Source: Clostridiales bacterium | Lineage (GTDB): Bacteria > Bacillota > Clostridia > Oscillospirales > Oscillospiraceae | DNA length: 32,865 nucleotides | Direction of reading: 5' to 3' | NCBI GenBank assembly: GCA_022774865.1 | Contig: JALFLH010000030.1 | Location: 1-32,865 of the forward strand | Shown: one piece after another, positions 7,922 through 15,394 of the stretch | How positions within the stretch are numbered: position 1 is the first letter of the stretch | Layout of the letters: the number at the start of each line of letters is the position of its first letter | Made by a program: the position numbers and the translations under genes | Notes under the pieces: model-generated | What the model saw: the letters and a program-made list of their open reading frames with translations, nothing else | Database searches by the model: none | What the model was told of the DNA's origin: nothing

Positions 7922-8778
7922 TTGGATTTCCCTCCTTTTTTAGCCCGGATGGCGGGCAACGCGATGGCCACAGCCACGATAACGGCGGAGACCAGCTTCA
8001 GGCATTCACTGGGCAGATCCAGCCGCAGGGCGATGGCGATGATGAACCGGTAGATGACACAGCCCGCCACGGCGCCCAGCACCTTGAACCAGAGCTTGCC
8101 CTTTCGGAAGATGGTTTCGCCGATAATCAGGGATGCCAGACCAATAATGACCATACCCGTGCCCAGGTTAATGTCGGCGGTTTTCTGGTACTGGGCAAGC
8201 ACTGCGCCGGACAGGGCGGTGAACGAATTGGCCACCGCCAGTCCCACCGTGATGGTGAAGCCGGTGTTGATGGAGCTGGCGCGCACCATATCCGGATTAT
8301 CGCCGGTGGCGCGGATGGAAAGCCCCAACCGGGTGGACAGAAACAGCACCAGCGCCACGGCCATCACGGCCGAGATGATCAGCACCAGCACCAGCTTGGA
8401 ACCGGGAAACAGAGAAAAGATGGTGGCTTTTTTCATCATGTTGATATTGGAGGAGAAGCCCATGACCGCCAGATTGACGGTGTAAAGTCCGGTGTTGGTG
8501 ATAATGCCGGCCAGAATGGATGGAACGCCGCATCGGGTTTGCAGCAAAGCGGTGATGATGCCCGCACAGGCGCCTGCCGCCATGGCGGCGGGAAGCGCAA
8601 GATAGGGATGCCCGGCCACCGCCAGCACGGCGGAGACGGCGCAGCCCAGCGTAAAGCTGCCGTCGGTGGTCATATCGGCAATGTTCAGCACCCGGAAGCT
8701 GAGATACAGCGCCAGGGCAACCAGCGCGTAAATCAAACCCAGCTCCAGCGCACTGGTGATAACAGCCATTGAGATCAT
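7915..8778 (-). CDS. ABC importer permease, TrpY-like (LivH-type)
   Basis: The 287-residue protein is almost wholly hydrophobic, with about eight to nine membrane segments. It has the LivH-type signature near the N-terminus (ALYLSFRVLNIADMTTDGSF) and a loop LIIGETIFRKGKLW. It forms the membrane channel of the importer, probably as a homodimer, since no second permease gene exists here. I take ATG 8778, as GGGAG lies eight bases ahead; an upstream in-frame ATG at 8802 has no ribosome site. It sits about 120 bases after the binding-protein gene, past a small GC-rich hairpin, and overlaps the ATPase gene. Confidence 0.87.
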   Translation of the reverse strand: MISMAVITSALELGLIYALVALALYLSFRVLNIADMTTDGSFTLGCAVSAVLAVAGHPYLALPAAMAAGACAGIITALLQTRCGVPSILAGIITNTGLYTVNLAVMGFSSNINMMKKATIFSLFPGSKLVLVLIISAVMAVALVLFLSTRLGLSIRATGDNPDMVRASSINTGFTITVGLAVANSFTALSGAVLAQYQKTADINLGTGMVIIGLASLIIGETIFRKGKLWFKVLGAVAGCVIYRFIIAIALRLDLPSECLKLVSAVIVAVAIALPAIRAKKGGKSKC

Positions 8779-8882
8779 AGTAATTTCTCCCTTGAAAGAC
8801 ATTCGCTTTTTCGCTGCGGGCGCGATACCGAGCGGAACCCGGCGGCGCGGCAGATACAGACCATGCTCGTCACGCGTTGGCC

Positions 8883-8897
8883 GCCGGCTTTGCCGGC
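8883..8897 (-). other. GC-rich hairpin between binding-protein and permease genes
   Basis: GCCGGC, three bases, GCCGGC sits directly after the stop codon of the binding-protein gene. No T run follows on the minus strand, so it is not a classic terminator. Such hairpins commonly protect the upstream message or partly block read-through, giving more binding protein than permease; this is inferred. The remaining 8779-8882 stretch shows nothing else but a ribosome site. Confidence 0.45.
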
Positions 8898-8900
8898 CGC

Positions 8901-9872
8901 TTATTCGGCGGTGGTCACTTCCTTGACCGTATTGGCCATGGAGGCGAAGACGCTGTAGTCCAGATTCAGCGCGGCGGCGGTTTCGGTGTTGACGGTAATA
9001 ATGCCGCCGTCCATCACATGGAAGTCGGGATATTCGCCGGTGGTCAGAACCTGATAAGCCAGATCCGCGGTGTAGGTGCCCAGCTCCGTGTAGTTCACGC
9101 CGCAGGTGGTGAAAGCGCCGGCGGCAACGAAAGAGTCCGCGCCGGTGTAGTGGGGAATACCTGCGTTCGTCAGGATTTCTGCTACCGCACCGGCCACGTT
9201 CATCACCACGTTGTCGGTGGGGGTGAACACGGCGTCGCAGCGGCCCACCAGCGAGTTGGCGGCGGCGATGATTTCATCGGCGGTGTTGCCGGTCTTTTCC
9301 AGATAAGCGATGCCCTTGGCCTCCAGATAAGCCTTGGCCTCGGCGATGGGTGTGGTGGAGTTGGCTTCGGAGTTGGAGTACAGCAGGCCAACGGTCTGAA
9401 TATCGGGGTTGACGGCGAACATCATGTCCAGAATGAAGGGGGTGTTCAGGGCATCGGAGGTACCGGTGACGGTTTTGAGGCCGGTGAGTCCGGCGGTTTC
9501 GGGGTCGGAGATGGCGGCGTAGATGATGGGCATATCGGTGCCCTCGGCGGCGGTGACCATGCACTGGGCTGCCAGCGTGGCGATGGGGATGATGGCGTCA
9601 AAATCACCATCCATGACCTGGGCGCCGATCTGGTTGAGTACGGTGGAATCGTTCTGGCCGTTGTACTCCTTGTATTCAATGCGGATGCCCTTTTCGGAAG
9701 CGATGGCGTCCAGTTCGGCTTCGACGGAAGTGCGGATCTCATCCAGAGAGGCGTGGTCCAGCTGCTGGACAATGGCGATCTTGTAGACACCGCTGTCGGA
9801 GGAAGCGGCGCAGCCGGCAAACAGGCAGGTGATCAGAGTGATGGCGATGATAACAGAAATGACCTTTTTCAT
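8901..9872 (-). CDS. ABC importer substrate-binding lipoprotein, TrpX-like (PF04392-type)
   Basis: The 323-residue lipoprotein has the signal MKKVISVIIAITLITC and lipobox LFAGC (Cys lipidated), followed by a two-lobed periplasmic-binding fold starting YKIAIVQQLDH. Motifs such as IIYAAISDPETAGL and GVNYTELG are typical of the ABC_sub_bind (TrpX) family. It would be tethered outside the membrane and deliver an aromatic or other amino acid to the permease. ATG 9872 follows AAGGAG; the frame happens to stay open upstream through the T-box leader, which is not coding. The T-box places expression under control of uncharged tRNA. Trp is the favoured substrate; Tyr, Phe or Met cannot be excluded. Confidence 0.88.
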   Translation of the reverse strand: MKKVISVIIAITLITCLFAGCAASSDSGVYKIAIVQQLDHASLDEIRTSVEAELDAIASEKGIRIEYKEYNGQNDSTVLNQIGAQVMDGDFDAIIPIATLAAQCMVTAAEGTDMPIIYAAISDPETAGLTGLKTVTGTSDALNTPFILDMMFAVNPDIQTVGLLYSNSEANSTTPIAEAKAYLEAKGIAYLEKTGNTADEIIAAANSLVGRCDAVFTPTDNVVMNVAGAVAEILTNAGIPHYTGADSFVAAGAFTTCGVNYTELGTYTADLAYQVLTTGEYPDFHVMDGGIITVNTETAAALNLDYSVFASMANTVKEVTTAE

Positions 9873-9991
9873 AGTAAAATTCTCCTTTTCAAATGGTTGA
9901 TGGTGGGTGGTTGGACGGCTTTTCTGTAAGCGCCGCCATCGCCTGCCGGGGTCGCGCATAACCCTTCCTCCTCTCTGAAACGCAATAGAAT

Positions 9992-10029
9992 AAAAAAAGT
10001 CCTCATTCCCCCTGCGGGGGAACAAGGAC
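9992..10029 (-). terminator. T-box leader terminator
   Basis: A stem GTCCTTGTTCCCCC / GGGGGAATGAGGAC with loop GCA is followed by TTTTTTT on the minus strand. The competing antiterminator pairs CAAGG and CAGG, around the T-box core, with CCTTG and CCTG, which form part of the terminator's 5' arm. Confidence 0.9.
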
Positions 10030-10257
10030 AGGAAATACAATAATCCTGCGGTACCACCTTGCTTGCCGGAAAATCCGGCCACCTCATGACAGTGCCAACA
10101 CACCGTCTGTCCTTAACGCGGACATCACGTCAGCAGATACTTTGGTTGCCCATTTCCCTGTGCCCTCGGCGGCCCATTTGCTGCTCCGCTTTTCGCTCTG
10201 CTCTCAGCCACGCAGAACTCTCTGTGGATGCGCCTGCAGCTTTACTTCCGCCTCTCT
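9992..10257 (-). promoter_or_regulatory. T-box riboswitch leader, specifier probably UGG (Trp)
   Basis: On the minus strand the leader has AGAGAGG (10257..10251) and the AAGTA bulge element (10247..10243). The specifier loop is closed by GCTGC/GCAGC above and GGCGG/CCGCC below. The T-box core AAGGTGGTACCGC lies at 10060..10048. An intrinsic terminator with a 14-bp stem at 10029..9999 is followed by seven T (9998..9992). By analogy with glyQS, the specifier codon sits one purine before the basal helix, giving TGG at 10176..10174. The UGGU bulge predicts an A discriminator, whereas bacterial tRNA-Trp usually has G73, so a G-U contact or an AUG (Met) reading must be kept open. It controls the downstream importer. 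Confidence 0.9.
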
Positions 10258-10283
10258 GGTTTTGTGGATGTTTGATTGGCCTT

Positions 10284-10312
10284 ATTAAATCACAGGTACG
10301 TCCATTTGTCAA
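10284..10312 (-). promoter_or_regulatory. Promoter of the T-box/ABC importer operon
   Basis: TTGACA (10312..10307), 17 bases, TTTAAT (10289..10284) on the minus strand. The T-box stem I begins about 27 bases downstream of the -10. It is back to back with the promoter of the gene at 10405. Confidence 0.85.
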
Positions 10313-10341
10313 GAACTTTTTTCCGCCATGTGTGGAAAATA

Positions 10342-10370
10342 TTGAAAAGCGGGGTTGAATGTGATAGAAT
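10342..10370 (+). promoter_or_regulatory. Promoter for the C_GCAxxG_C_C operon
   Basis: TTGAAA (10342-10347), 17 bases, TAGAAT (10365-10370), preceded by TGTGA. The ATG lies 35 bases downstream behind AGGGAGATAGG. Confidence 0.78.
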
Positions 10371-10404
10371 GAGGAAACTACAGTGAAAAAGAGGGAGATA
10401 GGTT

Positions 10405-10863
10405 ATGGATCACGGAATGAAAGCGGCGGAATTATTCACGCAGGGCTATAACTGCGCCCAGTCCGTGGCGGCAGCCTTCTGCGATGTGACCGGACTGGAC
10501 GAAAAAACAGCAGCCCGGATGGCTTCCCCCTTCGGTGGCGGCATGGGACGGATGCGGGAGGTCTGCGGCGCGGTCAGCGGGATGTATCTGGTGCTGGGCT
10601 GGCTTTACGGCTATGACACTCCCGGTGACGACGTTTCCAAAAAAGCGCTCTATGCGGATGTGCAGGCCATGGGCGCCCGGTTCCGGGAGCAGGCGGGCAG
10701 CATTGTCTGCCGGGAAATCCTGAAAAATCCCCCCTCCGATCCCAATCCCACACACCGGACAGCGGAATTCTATCAGAAACGCCCCTGCGCCCGGATGTGC
10801 CTGCTGGCCGGACGGATTCTGGACGATTACATTGCCGCCCACCCGCTGGAGAAATCGAAATGA
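10405..10863 (+). CDS. C_GCAxxG_C_C family protein (putative redox protein)
   Basis: The 152-residue soluble protein has the family's conserved cysteines: C17 in YNCAQSV, C26, C54 in VCGAVSG, C102, and the final pair C128 and C132 in CARMC. The glycine-rich stretch SPFGGGMGRMREVCGAVSG is its best signature. Members are widespread in anaerobes; a redox or metal-binding role is assumed but not proven. It has its own promoter and a good ribosome site. Its TGA overlaps the ATG of the next gene (ATGA), so the two are co-translated and probably work together. Confidence 0.9.
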   Translation: MDHGMKAAELFTQGYNCAQSVAAAFCDVTGLDEKTAARMASPFGGGMGRMREVCGAVSGMYLVLGWLYGYDTPGDDVSKKALYADVQAMGARFREQAGSIVCREILKNPPSDPNPTHRTAEFYQKRPCARMCLLAGRILDDYIAAHPLEKSK

Positions 10864-11366
10864 GCGATCTGATCTATAACCAACGGGATATCCCGGCGGA
10901 GCAGTGGCGCTATGGGTTTCGCACCAGCGCGGACACCGGCTGCGGCTGGATAGCCACCTACAACGCCCTCGCGTTGATGGGCTACCGGGTCAATCCTGAG
11001 GCTCTGATCCATTATTATGAATGGATGATTCCCTTTGTGCATGGGAATCTGGGAACCACCGCGCTGGCGCCTGCCCGGTTTTTCCGGCAGCACGGCTTCG
11101 GCGTGGAAACCACCGCCTGCGCCGACGGCTTTGACCGGCTGGCAAAGGAAAGCGATGTATGTATTCTCTTTTACCACTGGCGGCGCGGCTGCCGGCTCGG
11201 CGCGCATTTTGTGGCTGTGCAGTATCGAGACGGCCGCTTTACCGGCTACAACACCTTCCGCACCTCCTCCGGGCCGGATGACTACGGCGCCAGTCTGGAG
11301 GCATTTATCCGCGCGCACCATTTCCATGCGCCGGTGCTCATCGGCATCCGGGACAAAAAAGCATAA
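10860..11366 (+). CDS. Papain/C39-like cysteine-peptidase-fold protein
   Basis: The 168-residue cytoplasmic protein has a likely Cys-His-Asn arrangement: C28 in DTGCGWIATYNAL, H116 in LGAHFVAVQY, and N131 in TGYNTF. The spacing and the strand after the His resemble the C39-like peptidase domain (PF13529 type). No signal peptide or membrane segment is seen, so it does not look like a secreted protease. It begins at the ATG overlapping the previous stop, giving tight coupling to the C_GCAxxG_C_C protein. It may be a peptidase, an amidase or a transferase using a Cys nucleophile; the exact reaction is unknown. A terminator follows at 11371. Confidence 0.6.
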   Translation: MSDLIYNQRDIPAEQWRYGFRTSADTGCGWIATYNALALMGYRVNPEALIHYYEWMIPFVHGNLGTTALAPARFFRQHGFGVETTACADGFDRLAKESDVCILFYHWRRGCRLGAHFVAVQYRDGRFTGYNTFRTSSGPDDYGASLEAFIRAHHFHAPVLIGIRDKKA

Positions 11367-11370
11367 GAAA

Positions 11371-11400
11371 CGGGGCATTGCCGCTTCTGGCAATACCCCG
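11371..11400. terminator. Bidirectional terminator
   Basis: CGGGGCATTGCC and GGCAATACCCCG form a 12-bp stem with one G-T pair and a six-base loop. It is followed by CATTTTTAT on the plus strand and TTTCTT on the minus strand, between convergent genes. Confidence 0.88.
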
Positions 11401-11405
11401 CATTT

Positions 11406-12491
11406 TTATGAAAAGAGCGCGCACAGCGTTTTTGCCACCACCTCGTCCTTGGCGAAGCGTTCTTCCATCCATTTGCGTTCCTGCCGCCCCATTTCGGCCC
11501 GTTCCTCCCAGTTCAGGCTGAGAAAAGACTTCATGACCCGATACAGGCTATCCGCGTCCTGTACCTGACAGGTCAGCCCTGAGCATCCGTCGGCGACGGC
11601 CTCCCGGCAGCCGGGAATGTCGCTGGTGATAAGCGGGCGGCCTGTGGAGGCAGCCTCCAGAAGCACGTTGCTCATGCCCTCATGATGACTGGGCAGCACC
11701 ACGCAGTCGGCGGCTTCGTAGTAGGGACGGGCATCCTGCTGAAAACCATGGAACACGGCAATTCCGTCCGCGACCAGTTTTTCCACCTGCTCCTTGTATT
11801 CGTCCTCAAAAAAACCTACCAGATCCAGCACAAAATTCTCTCCGTCCGCATAAAGCCGCCGCACGGCGGAGAACAACTCGGAGATGCCCTTCTCCCGCAT
11901 CAGGCGGCCCAGATAGAGAAAATGAATCCGCTCGTTTTTGGGGTAGGGCTTCTGGACGTAAAAGTCCAGATTGATGCCCGCCCCGTTGAGTACCCGCTGC
12001 TGCTCCCGGGGTGTGATTTTTTGCTTTCGGAAATAGGCGGCATTCCCCTCGTTTTCGAAGAATACCACTTTCGCGTCCTTGACGGCGATTTTGTACATTG
12101 CCGTCACCAGATGGGCAATGCCGCGGCGCTGGAACGCGGAGCCCAGCCCCTGCACATTGACACAGTAGGGGACGCTGAGCCTGCGGCAGGCGTAGCCACC
12201 GTAAATATTGGGCTTAATGGAATAGGTGATGACCATGTCCGGATGTTCGTCCGTGATGATCCGGATATAGGTACGATACAATTCCGCATCCCTGACCGGA
12301 TTCATCCCCCGCCGTTCCAGCGGCGTGTCGATCATCTTGCAGCCCATGGCCCGGAAATCGTCGATATGCTCGCCAAAGGGAACGCCGACGATTATCCGCC
12401 AGCCCCGTTCCTGCAGCGCCGCGATCAACTCCCGCCGAAACTGCCACAGCATAAAGGAATGGTTTGTGAGAATCAGAATCCGCTTGTTCAT
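11406..12491 (-). CDS. Family 4 glycosyltransferase (GT-B), exopolysaccharide/glycan assembly
   Basis: The 361-residue GT-B glycosyltransferase has an N-terminal acceptor lobe starting ILILTNHSFMLWQFRREL, and YSIKPNIYGGYAC. Its C-terminal donor lobe has YLGRLMREKG and the EX7E block EGMSNVLLE. It is closest in feel to PglA/CapM-type enzymes that add the second sugar to an undecaprenyl-diphosphate-linked sugar. The ATG at 12491 overlaps the stop of the upstream priming transferase gene (ATGA), fitting a two-step pathway: priming, then extension. A longer open frame upstream lies inside that gene and is ignored. It acts on the cytoplasmic membrane face. Sugar identity cannot be read from sequence. 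Confidence 0.85.
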   Translation of the reverse strand: MNKRILILTNHSFMLWQFRRELIAALQERGWRIIVGVPFGEHIDDFRAMGCKMIDTPLERRGMNPVRDAELYRTYIRIITDEHPDMVITYSIKPNIYGGYACRRLSVPYCVNVQGLGSAFQRRGIAHLVTAMYKIAVKDAKVVFFENEGNAAYFRKQKITPREQQRVLNGAGINLDFYVQKPYPKNERIHFLYLGRLMREKGISELFSAVRRLYADGENFVLDLVGFFEDEYKEQVEKLVADGIAVFHGFQQDARPYYEAADCVVLPSHHEGMSNVLLEAASTGRPLITSDIPGCREAVADGCSGLTCQVQDADSLYRVMKSFLSLNWEERAEMGRQERKWMEERFAKDEVVAKTLCALFS

Positions 12492-13162
12492 TTTGTCGGC
12501 TCCTGACTTTCCCGGTGGAGCTGACCGGTTCCGCCCTCCACAACGCCTTTTCCCGTGAACAGGACGCTGAAGGTGCGGACAAAGCAAATCAGATCCATCT
12601 TCAGCCCGAACCGGCGGACGTATTCGCCGTCCAGCGCGGCCTTGACGGGAATTTCCAGTTCGTCCCGTCCGTTGATCTGCGCCCACCCGGTCAGACCCGG
12701 CTGAACCTGATGGACACCGTATTGCTCCCGCTCGGCAATCAGATCGAACTGATTCCACAATGCGGGACGGGGGCCGACGATGGACATCTGCCCGGCCAGG
12801 ATATTCAGAAGCTGAGGTAACTCGTCCAGGCTGGTTTTGCGCAGAAACCGGCCGACGCGGGTGATGTACTGCTGTGGATCTGCAAGCTGGTGGGTGGGAA
12901 TATCATGGGGCGTATCGGCGCGCATGGTGCGGAATTTCAGCATCATGAAGGGCTTCTGATCTCTGCCGATCCGCTTTTGGGTGAAGAATACAGGCCCCCG
13001 GTCATCCAGCTTGATCACCAAGGCCAGAATCAGCATCGGCAGAAAAAGGATGGCCATGGCGGCCAGCGAGACGAGAAAATCCAGAACGCGTTTCACCGTG
13101 CGGTAAACCCGTTGGCCGGTGGACAGTGTATACCGGACGGGCTGTGCGGCTGCTTGACTCAT
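12488..13162 (-). CDS. PglC-like phosphoglycosyl transferase (bacterial sugar transferase)
   Basis: The 224-residue monotopic enzyme has one hydrophobic hairpin (about residues 24-52). After it come the family blocks GPVFFTQKRIG, MLKFRTM, the catalytic Asp-Glu pair in KTSLDELPQLLNI, SIVGPRP and PGLTGWAQINGRDEL. It transfers a sugar-1-phosphate from a UDP-sugar to undecaprenyl phosphate, the first step of glycan repeat-unit synthesis. It lacks the large N-terminal domain of WcaJ-type enzymes, so it belongs to the short PglC/EpsL form. AGAGG lies nine bases before ATG 13162, and a perfect consensus promoter stands at 13256-13228. Confidence 0.92.
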   Translation of the reverse strand: MSQAAAQPVRYTLSTGQRVYRTVKRVLDFLVSLAAMAILFLPMLILALVIKLDDRGPVFFTQKRIGRDQKPFMMLKFRTMRADTPHDIPTHQLADPQQYITRVGRFLRKTSLDELPQLLNILAGQMSIVGPRPALWNQFDLIAEREQYGVHQVQPGLTGWAQINGRDELEIPVKAALDGEYVRRFGLKMDLICFVRTFSVLFTGKGVVEGGTGQLHRESQEPTK

Positions 13163-13227
13163 GAAGTCAACCTCTTTTCAAATGGAAAGGTATGGGATTT
13201 GCATAAACCTGATTGAATTTATGGAAT

Positions 13228-13256
13228 ATTATACCTCTTATCTTACAAAATGTCAA
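13228..13256 (-). promoter_or_regulatory. Perfect consensus promoter for the glycosyltransferase pair
   Basis: TTGACA (13256..13251), 17 bases, TATAAT (13233..13228) on the minus strand, about 65 bases before the ATG. It is unusually strong for a protein-coding pair. Confidence 0.92.
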
Positions 13257-13354
13257 TCGTTCACAAACCCGTAATAACTTCTCAAGCCATTTTTTCCGGG
13301 GCATGCCGTCACTTTCACCAAAGGAGGTTCTCAGAAGCAGGCTTCGGTTTTCTA

Positions 13355-13382
13355 TTGCTTTTTTCAAAAAAAAGGATATGAT
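13355..13382 (+). promoter_or_regulatory. Probable promoter for the BMP-fusion operon
   Basis: TTGCTT (13355-13360), 16 bases rich in A/T, TATGAT (13377-13382). The ATG at 13435 follows GGAGG. The rest of the divergent 13257-13354 region shows only a stray AAGGAGG at 13320 without a following gene. Confidence 0.6.
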
Positions 13383-13434
13383 ATAGATGTAAAATTGTAG
13401 TTTTAATTTGAAATTGGAACGGAGGCTATAAATC

Positions 13435-15381
13435 ATGGATTTACAGGCCGCAAGGGATGAATACAGTCTGGCGCTGCGCAGCGCGCAGAAGGAATACAAA
13501 GAGTGCATCGCCGCGGGGAAATCCCCCAATCCGGCTGTGCTGGACGAAATTCTGGAGGACAGCGCCTCCAATGCCATTGTGGACATCGGTCTGGTGGAAA
13601 TCCCCGCAGAGCGGATTGTGGGCACCAAATCGGCAGGCCGGATCACATCCTTCACACCCACCTTTCAGCCTCTGCTGAAGCCCGGCAGCGAATTCGCCCT
13701 GAAATGGACTACCCTGTGCGCCGCCCATCTGGGGGAGACCGGCATCCGGGACCCAATCTCCTGTTATGAATATCTGGGCAATTTCTATGTGGAGGAGGGC
13801 AACAAGCGGGTGTCCGTTCTGCGGCATTTCGGCGCGGCGCGGATTCCCGGCAACGTCAAGCGGGTGGTGCCGCCCATGAGTGACGACCCCCGGATTAAGG
13901 CGTACTATGAATTTATGGATTTCTTCCGGATCTCCAGACTCTACCTGATTCAGTTCCGCCGTCCCGGCGATTATGCCCGGCTGCTGGCATTCATGGGAAA
14001 GAAGCCGGACGAAGTCTGGTCGGAAGAGGAACGGCGCACCTTTTCCGCCTATTTTCACTATTTTCAGGATGCTTTCCAGTCCCTGAAGGCAGGGCTGGAG
14101 GATACGCTTCCTGAGGAAGCCCTGCTGCTCTGGCTGGAGGTGCACCCCTTCCGGGAGTTGGGCGAGCTGTCTGCGGCAGACCTTCGCAAGACGCTGGCCG
14201 CACTCTGGCCCGATGTGGTGGCAGGCGGTAAGCAGTCCGAGGTGAAGGTGGACACGGAACCGGTGGAGGAGGCAAAAGGAAATATTCTGACCCGGATTAT
14301 TTCCCCCAGTCCCGACCATCTGAATGTTGCCTTCGTTCACCAGCTCAATCCCGCATCCAGCTCCTGGGTGCTGGGACATGAGGACGGCAGGAAATATATT
14401 GAGGAAGTATTCGGCGACAAAATCACCGTCCGCAGCTATTTTGATGCCAACAACAACGCGCAGGCGGAGGCCGCCCTGGAACAGGCCGTGGCTGACGGCG
14501 CGCAGGTGGTGTTCTCCACCGCCCCCAAGCTGATTCGGGCAACGCTGAAAATGGCCATAAAGTATCCCAAGGTGCATTTCCTCAACTGCTCCGTGGATCA
14601 GCCCTATTCCAGCGTCCGTACCTATTACGGCCGGATCTTCGAGGCCAAATTCATCACCGGTGCCATTGCCGGCGCCATGGCCCAGGACGACCGGATCGGC
14701 TATATCGGCTCAAACCCGATTTTCGGCGTACCCGCGTCCATCAACGCATTCGCGCTGGGCGCTCAGCTTACCAATCCCCGGGCGCAGATCGAGCTGCGCT
14801 GGTCTTGCTGCGAGGGAACGCCGCAGGCGGATTTCTTCCGGGACGGCATCCGGGTGGTATCCAACCGGGATGTGCCTACCCAGGACAAAATGTATCTGGA
14901 ATTCTGCAACTACGGCACCTACCTGATGGACGACCGGGGCGGCCTGATCCCGCTGGCCTCGCCCGTCTGGGTCTGGGGCAAATTCTATGAATTCATGATC
15001 CGGGCGCTGCTTTCCGGCTCCTGGAAGGAGGACAAACAGAATCCCAAGGCCGTCAACTACTGGCTGGGTATGGACTCCGGCGTCATTGACATCAAGCTGT
15101 CCGACCGGCTGCCCAGCGGCGTGCGAACGCTGGCGGAAATCCTTCGCCAGGATATGTGCAACCGGGAGCTGGATCCTTTCTTCCGGCCGGTTATGGCGCA
15201 GGACGGTTCGATCAAGAACGACGGCAGCCGCCACTTTACACCGGAAGAGCTGCTGAAAATGGACTGGCTCTGTTCCAACGTGGTGGGCGAAATTCCAACC
15301 TTCGACGAAATTTTGCCCCAGTCCCAGTCGCTGGTGCGCAAGCTGGGAATCTACCGCGACCAAATTCCTGTAATACCATAA
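13435..15381 (+). CDS. Cytoplasmic fusion of a ParB-like domain and a BMP-type ligand-binding domain
   Basis: The 648-residue protein has no signal peptide. Residues about 45-145 resemble a ParB/sulfiredoxin-type domain, ending in EYLGNFYVEEGNKRVSVLRH (the ParB-like EGNxR/V block). A helical middle (150-280) follows. From about 295 there is a BMP/PnrA/Med-like binding domain (LNVAFVHQLNP, GAQVVFSTAPKL, RIGYIGSNPI). BMP proteins bind nucleosides and normally are exported lipoproteins for ABC import; here no lipobox, permease or ATPase exists nearby, so a cytoplasmic sensor or regulator is more likely. GGAGG precedes ATG 13435. It leads an operon with a phosphoesterase and a DUF2461 gene. Function unproven. 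Confidence 0.75.
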   Translation: MDLQAARDEYSLALRSAQKEYKECIAAGKSPNPAVLDEILEDSASNAIVDIGLVEIPAERIVGTKSAGRITSFTPTFQPLLKPGSEFALKWTTLCAAHLGETGIRDPISCYEYLGNFYVEEGNKRVSVLRHFGAARIPGNVKRVVPPMSDDPRIKAYYEFMDFFRISRLYLIQFRRPGDYARLLAFMGKKPDEVWSEEERRTFSAYFHYFQDAFQSLKAGLEDTLPEEALLLWLEVHPFRELGELSAADLRKTLAALWPDVVAGGKQSEVKVDTEPVEEAKGNILTRIISPSPDHLNVAFVHQLNPASSSWVLGHEDGRKYIEEVFGDKITVRSYFDANNNAQAEAALEQAVADGAQVVFSTAPKLIRATLKMAIKYPKVHFLNCSVDQPYSSVRTYYGRIFEAKFITGAIAGAMAQDDRIGYIGSNPIFGVPASINAFALGAQLTNPRAQIELRWSCCEGTPQADFFRDGIRVVSNRDVPTQDKMYLEFCNYGTYLMDDRGGLIPLASPVWVWGKFYEFMIRALLSGSWKEDKQNPKAVNYWLGMDSGVIDIKLSDRLPSGVRTLAEILRQDMCNRELDPFFRPVMAQDGSIKNDGSRHFTPEELLKMDWLCSNVVGEIPTFDEILPQSQSLVRKLGIYRDQIPVIP

Positions 15382-15394
15382 AGGAGAATCAGCC

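Noticed and set aside
8877..9929. 350-residue Gly-rich frame antisense to the binding-protein gene
   Set aside because: Composition is a shadow of GC-rich codons on the other strand; the lipoprotein on minus has signal, lipobox and ribosome site.
9873..10103. N-terminal extension of the binding-protein frame through the leader
   Set aside because: This stretch is the T-box antiterminator/terminator; the signal peptide begins at the ATG at 9872 with a ribosome site.
13167..13661. 164-residue minus frame across the divergent promoter region
   Set aside because: It covers two promoters and the start of the BMP-fusion gene and has no domain or ribosome site.
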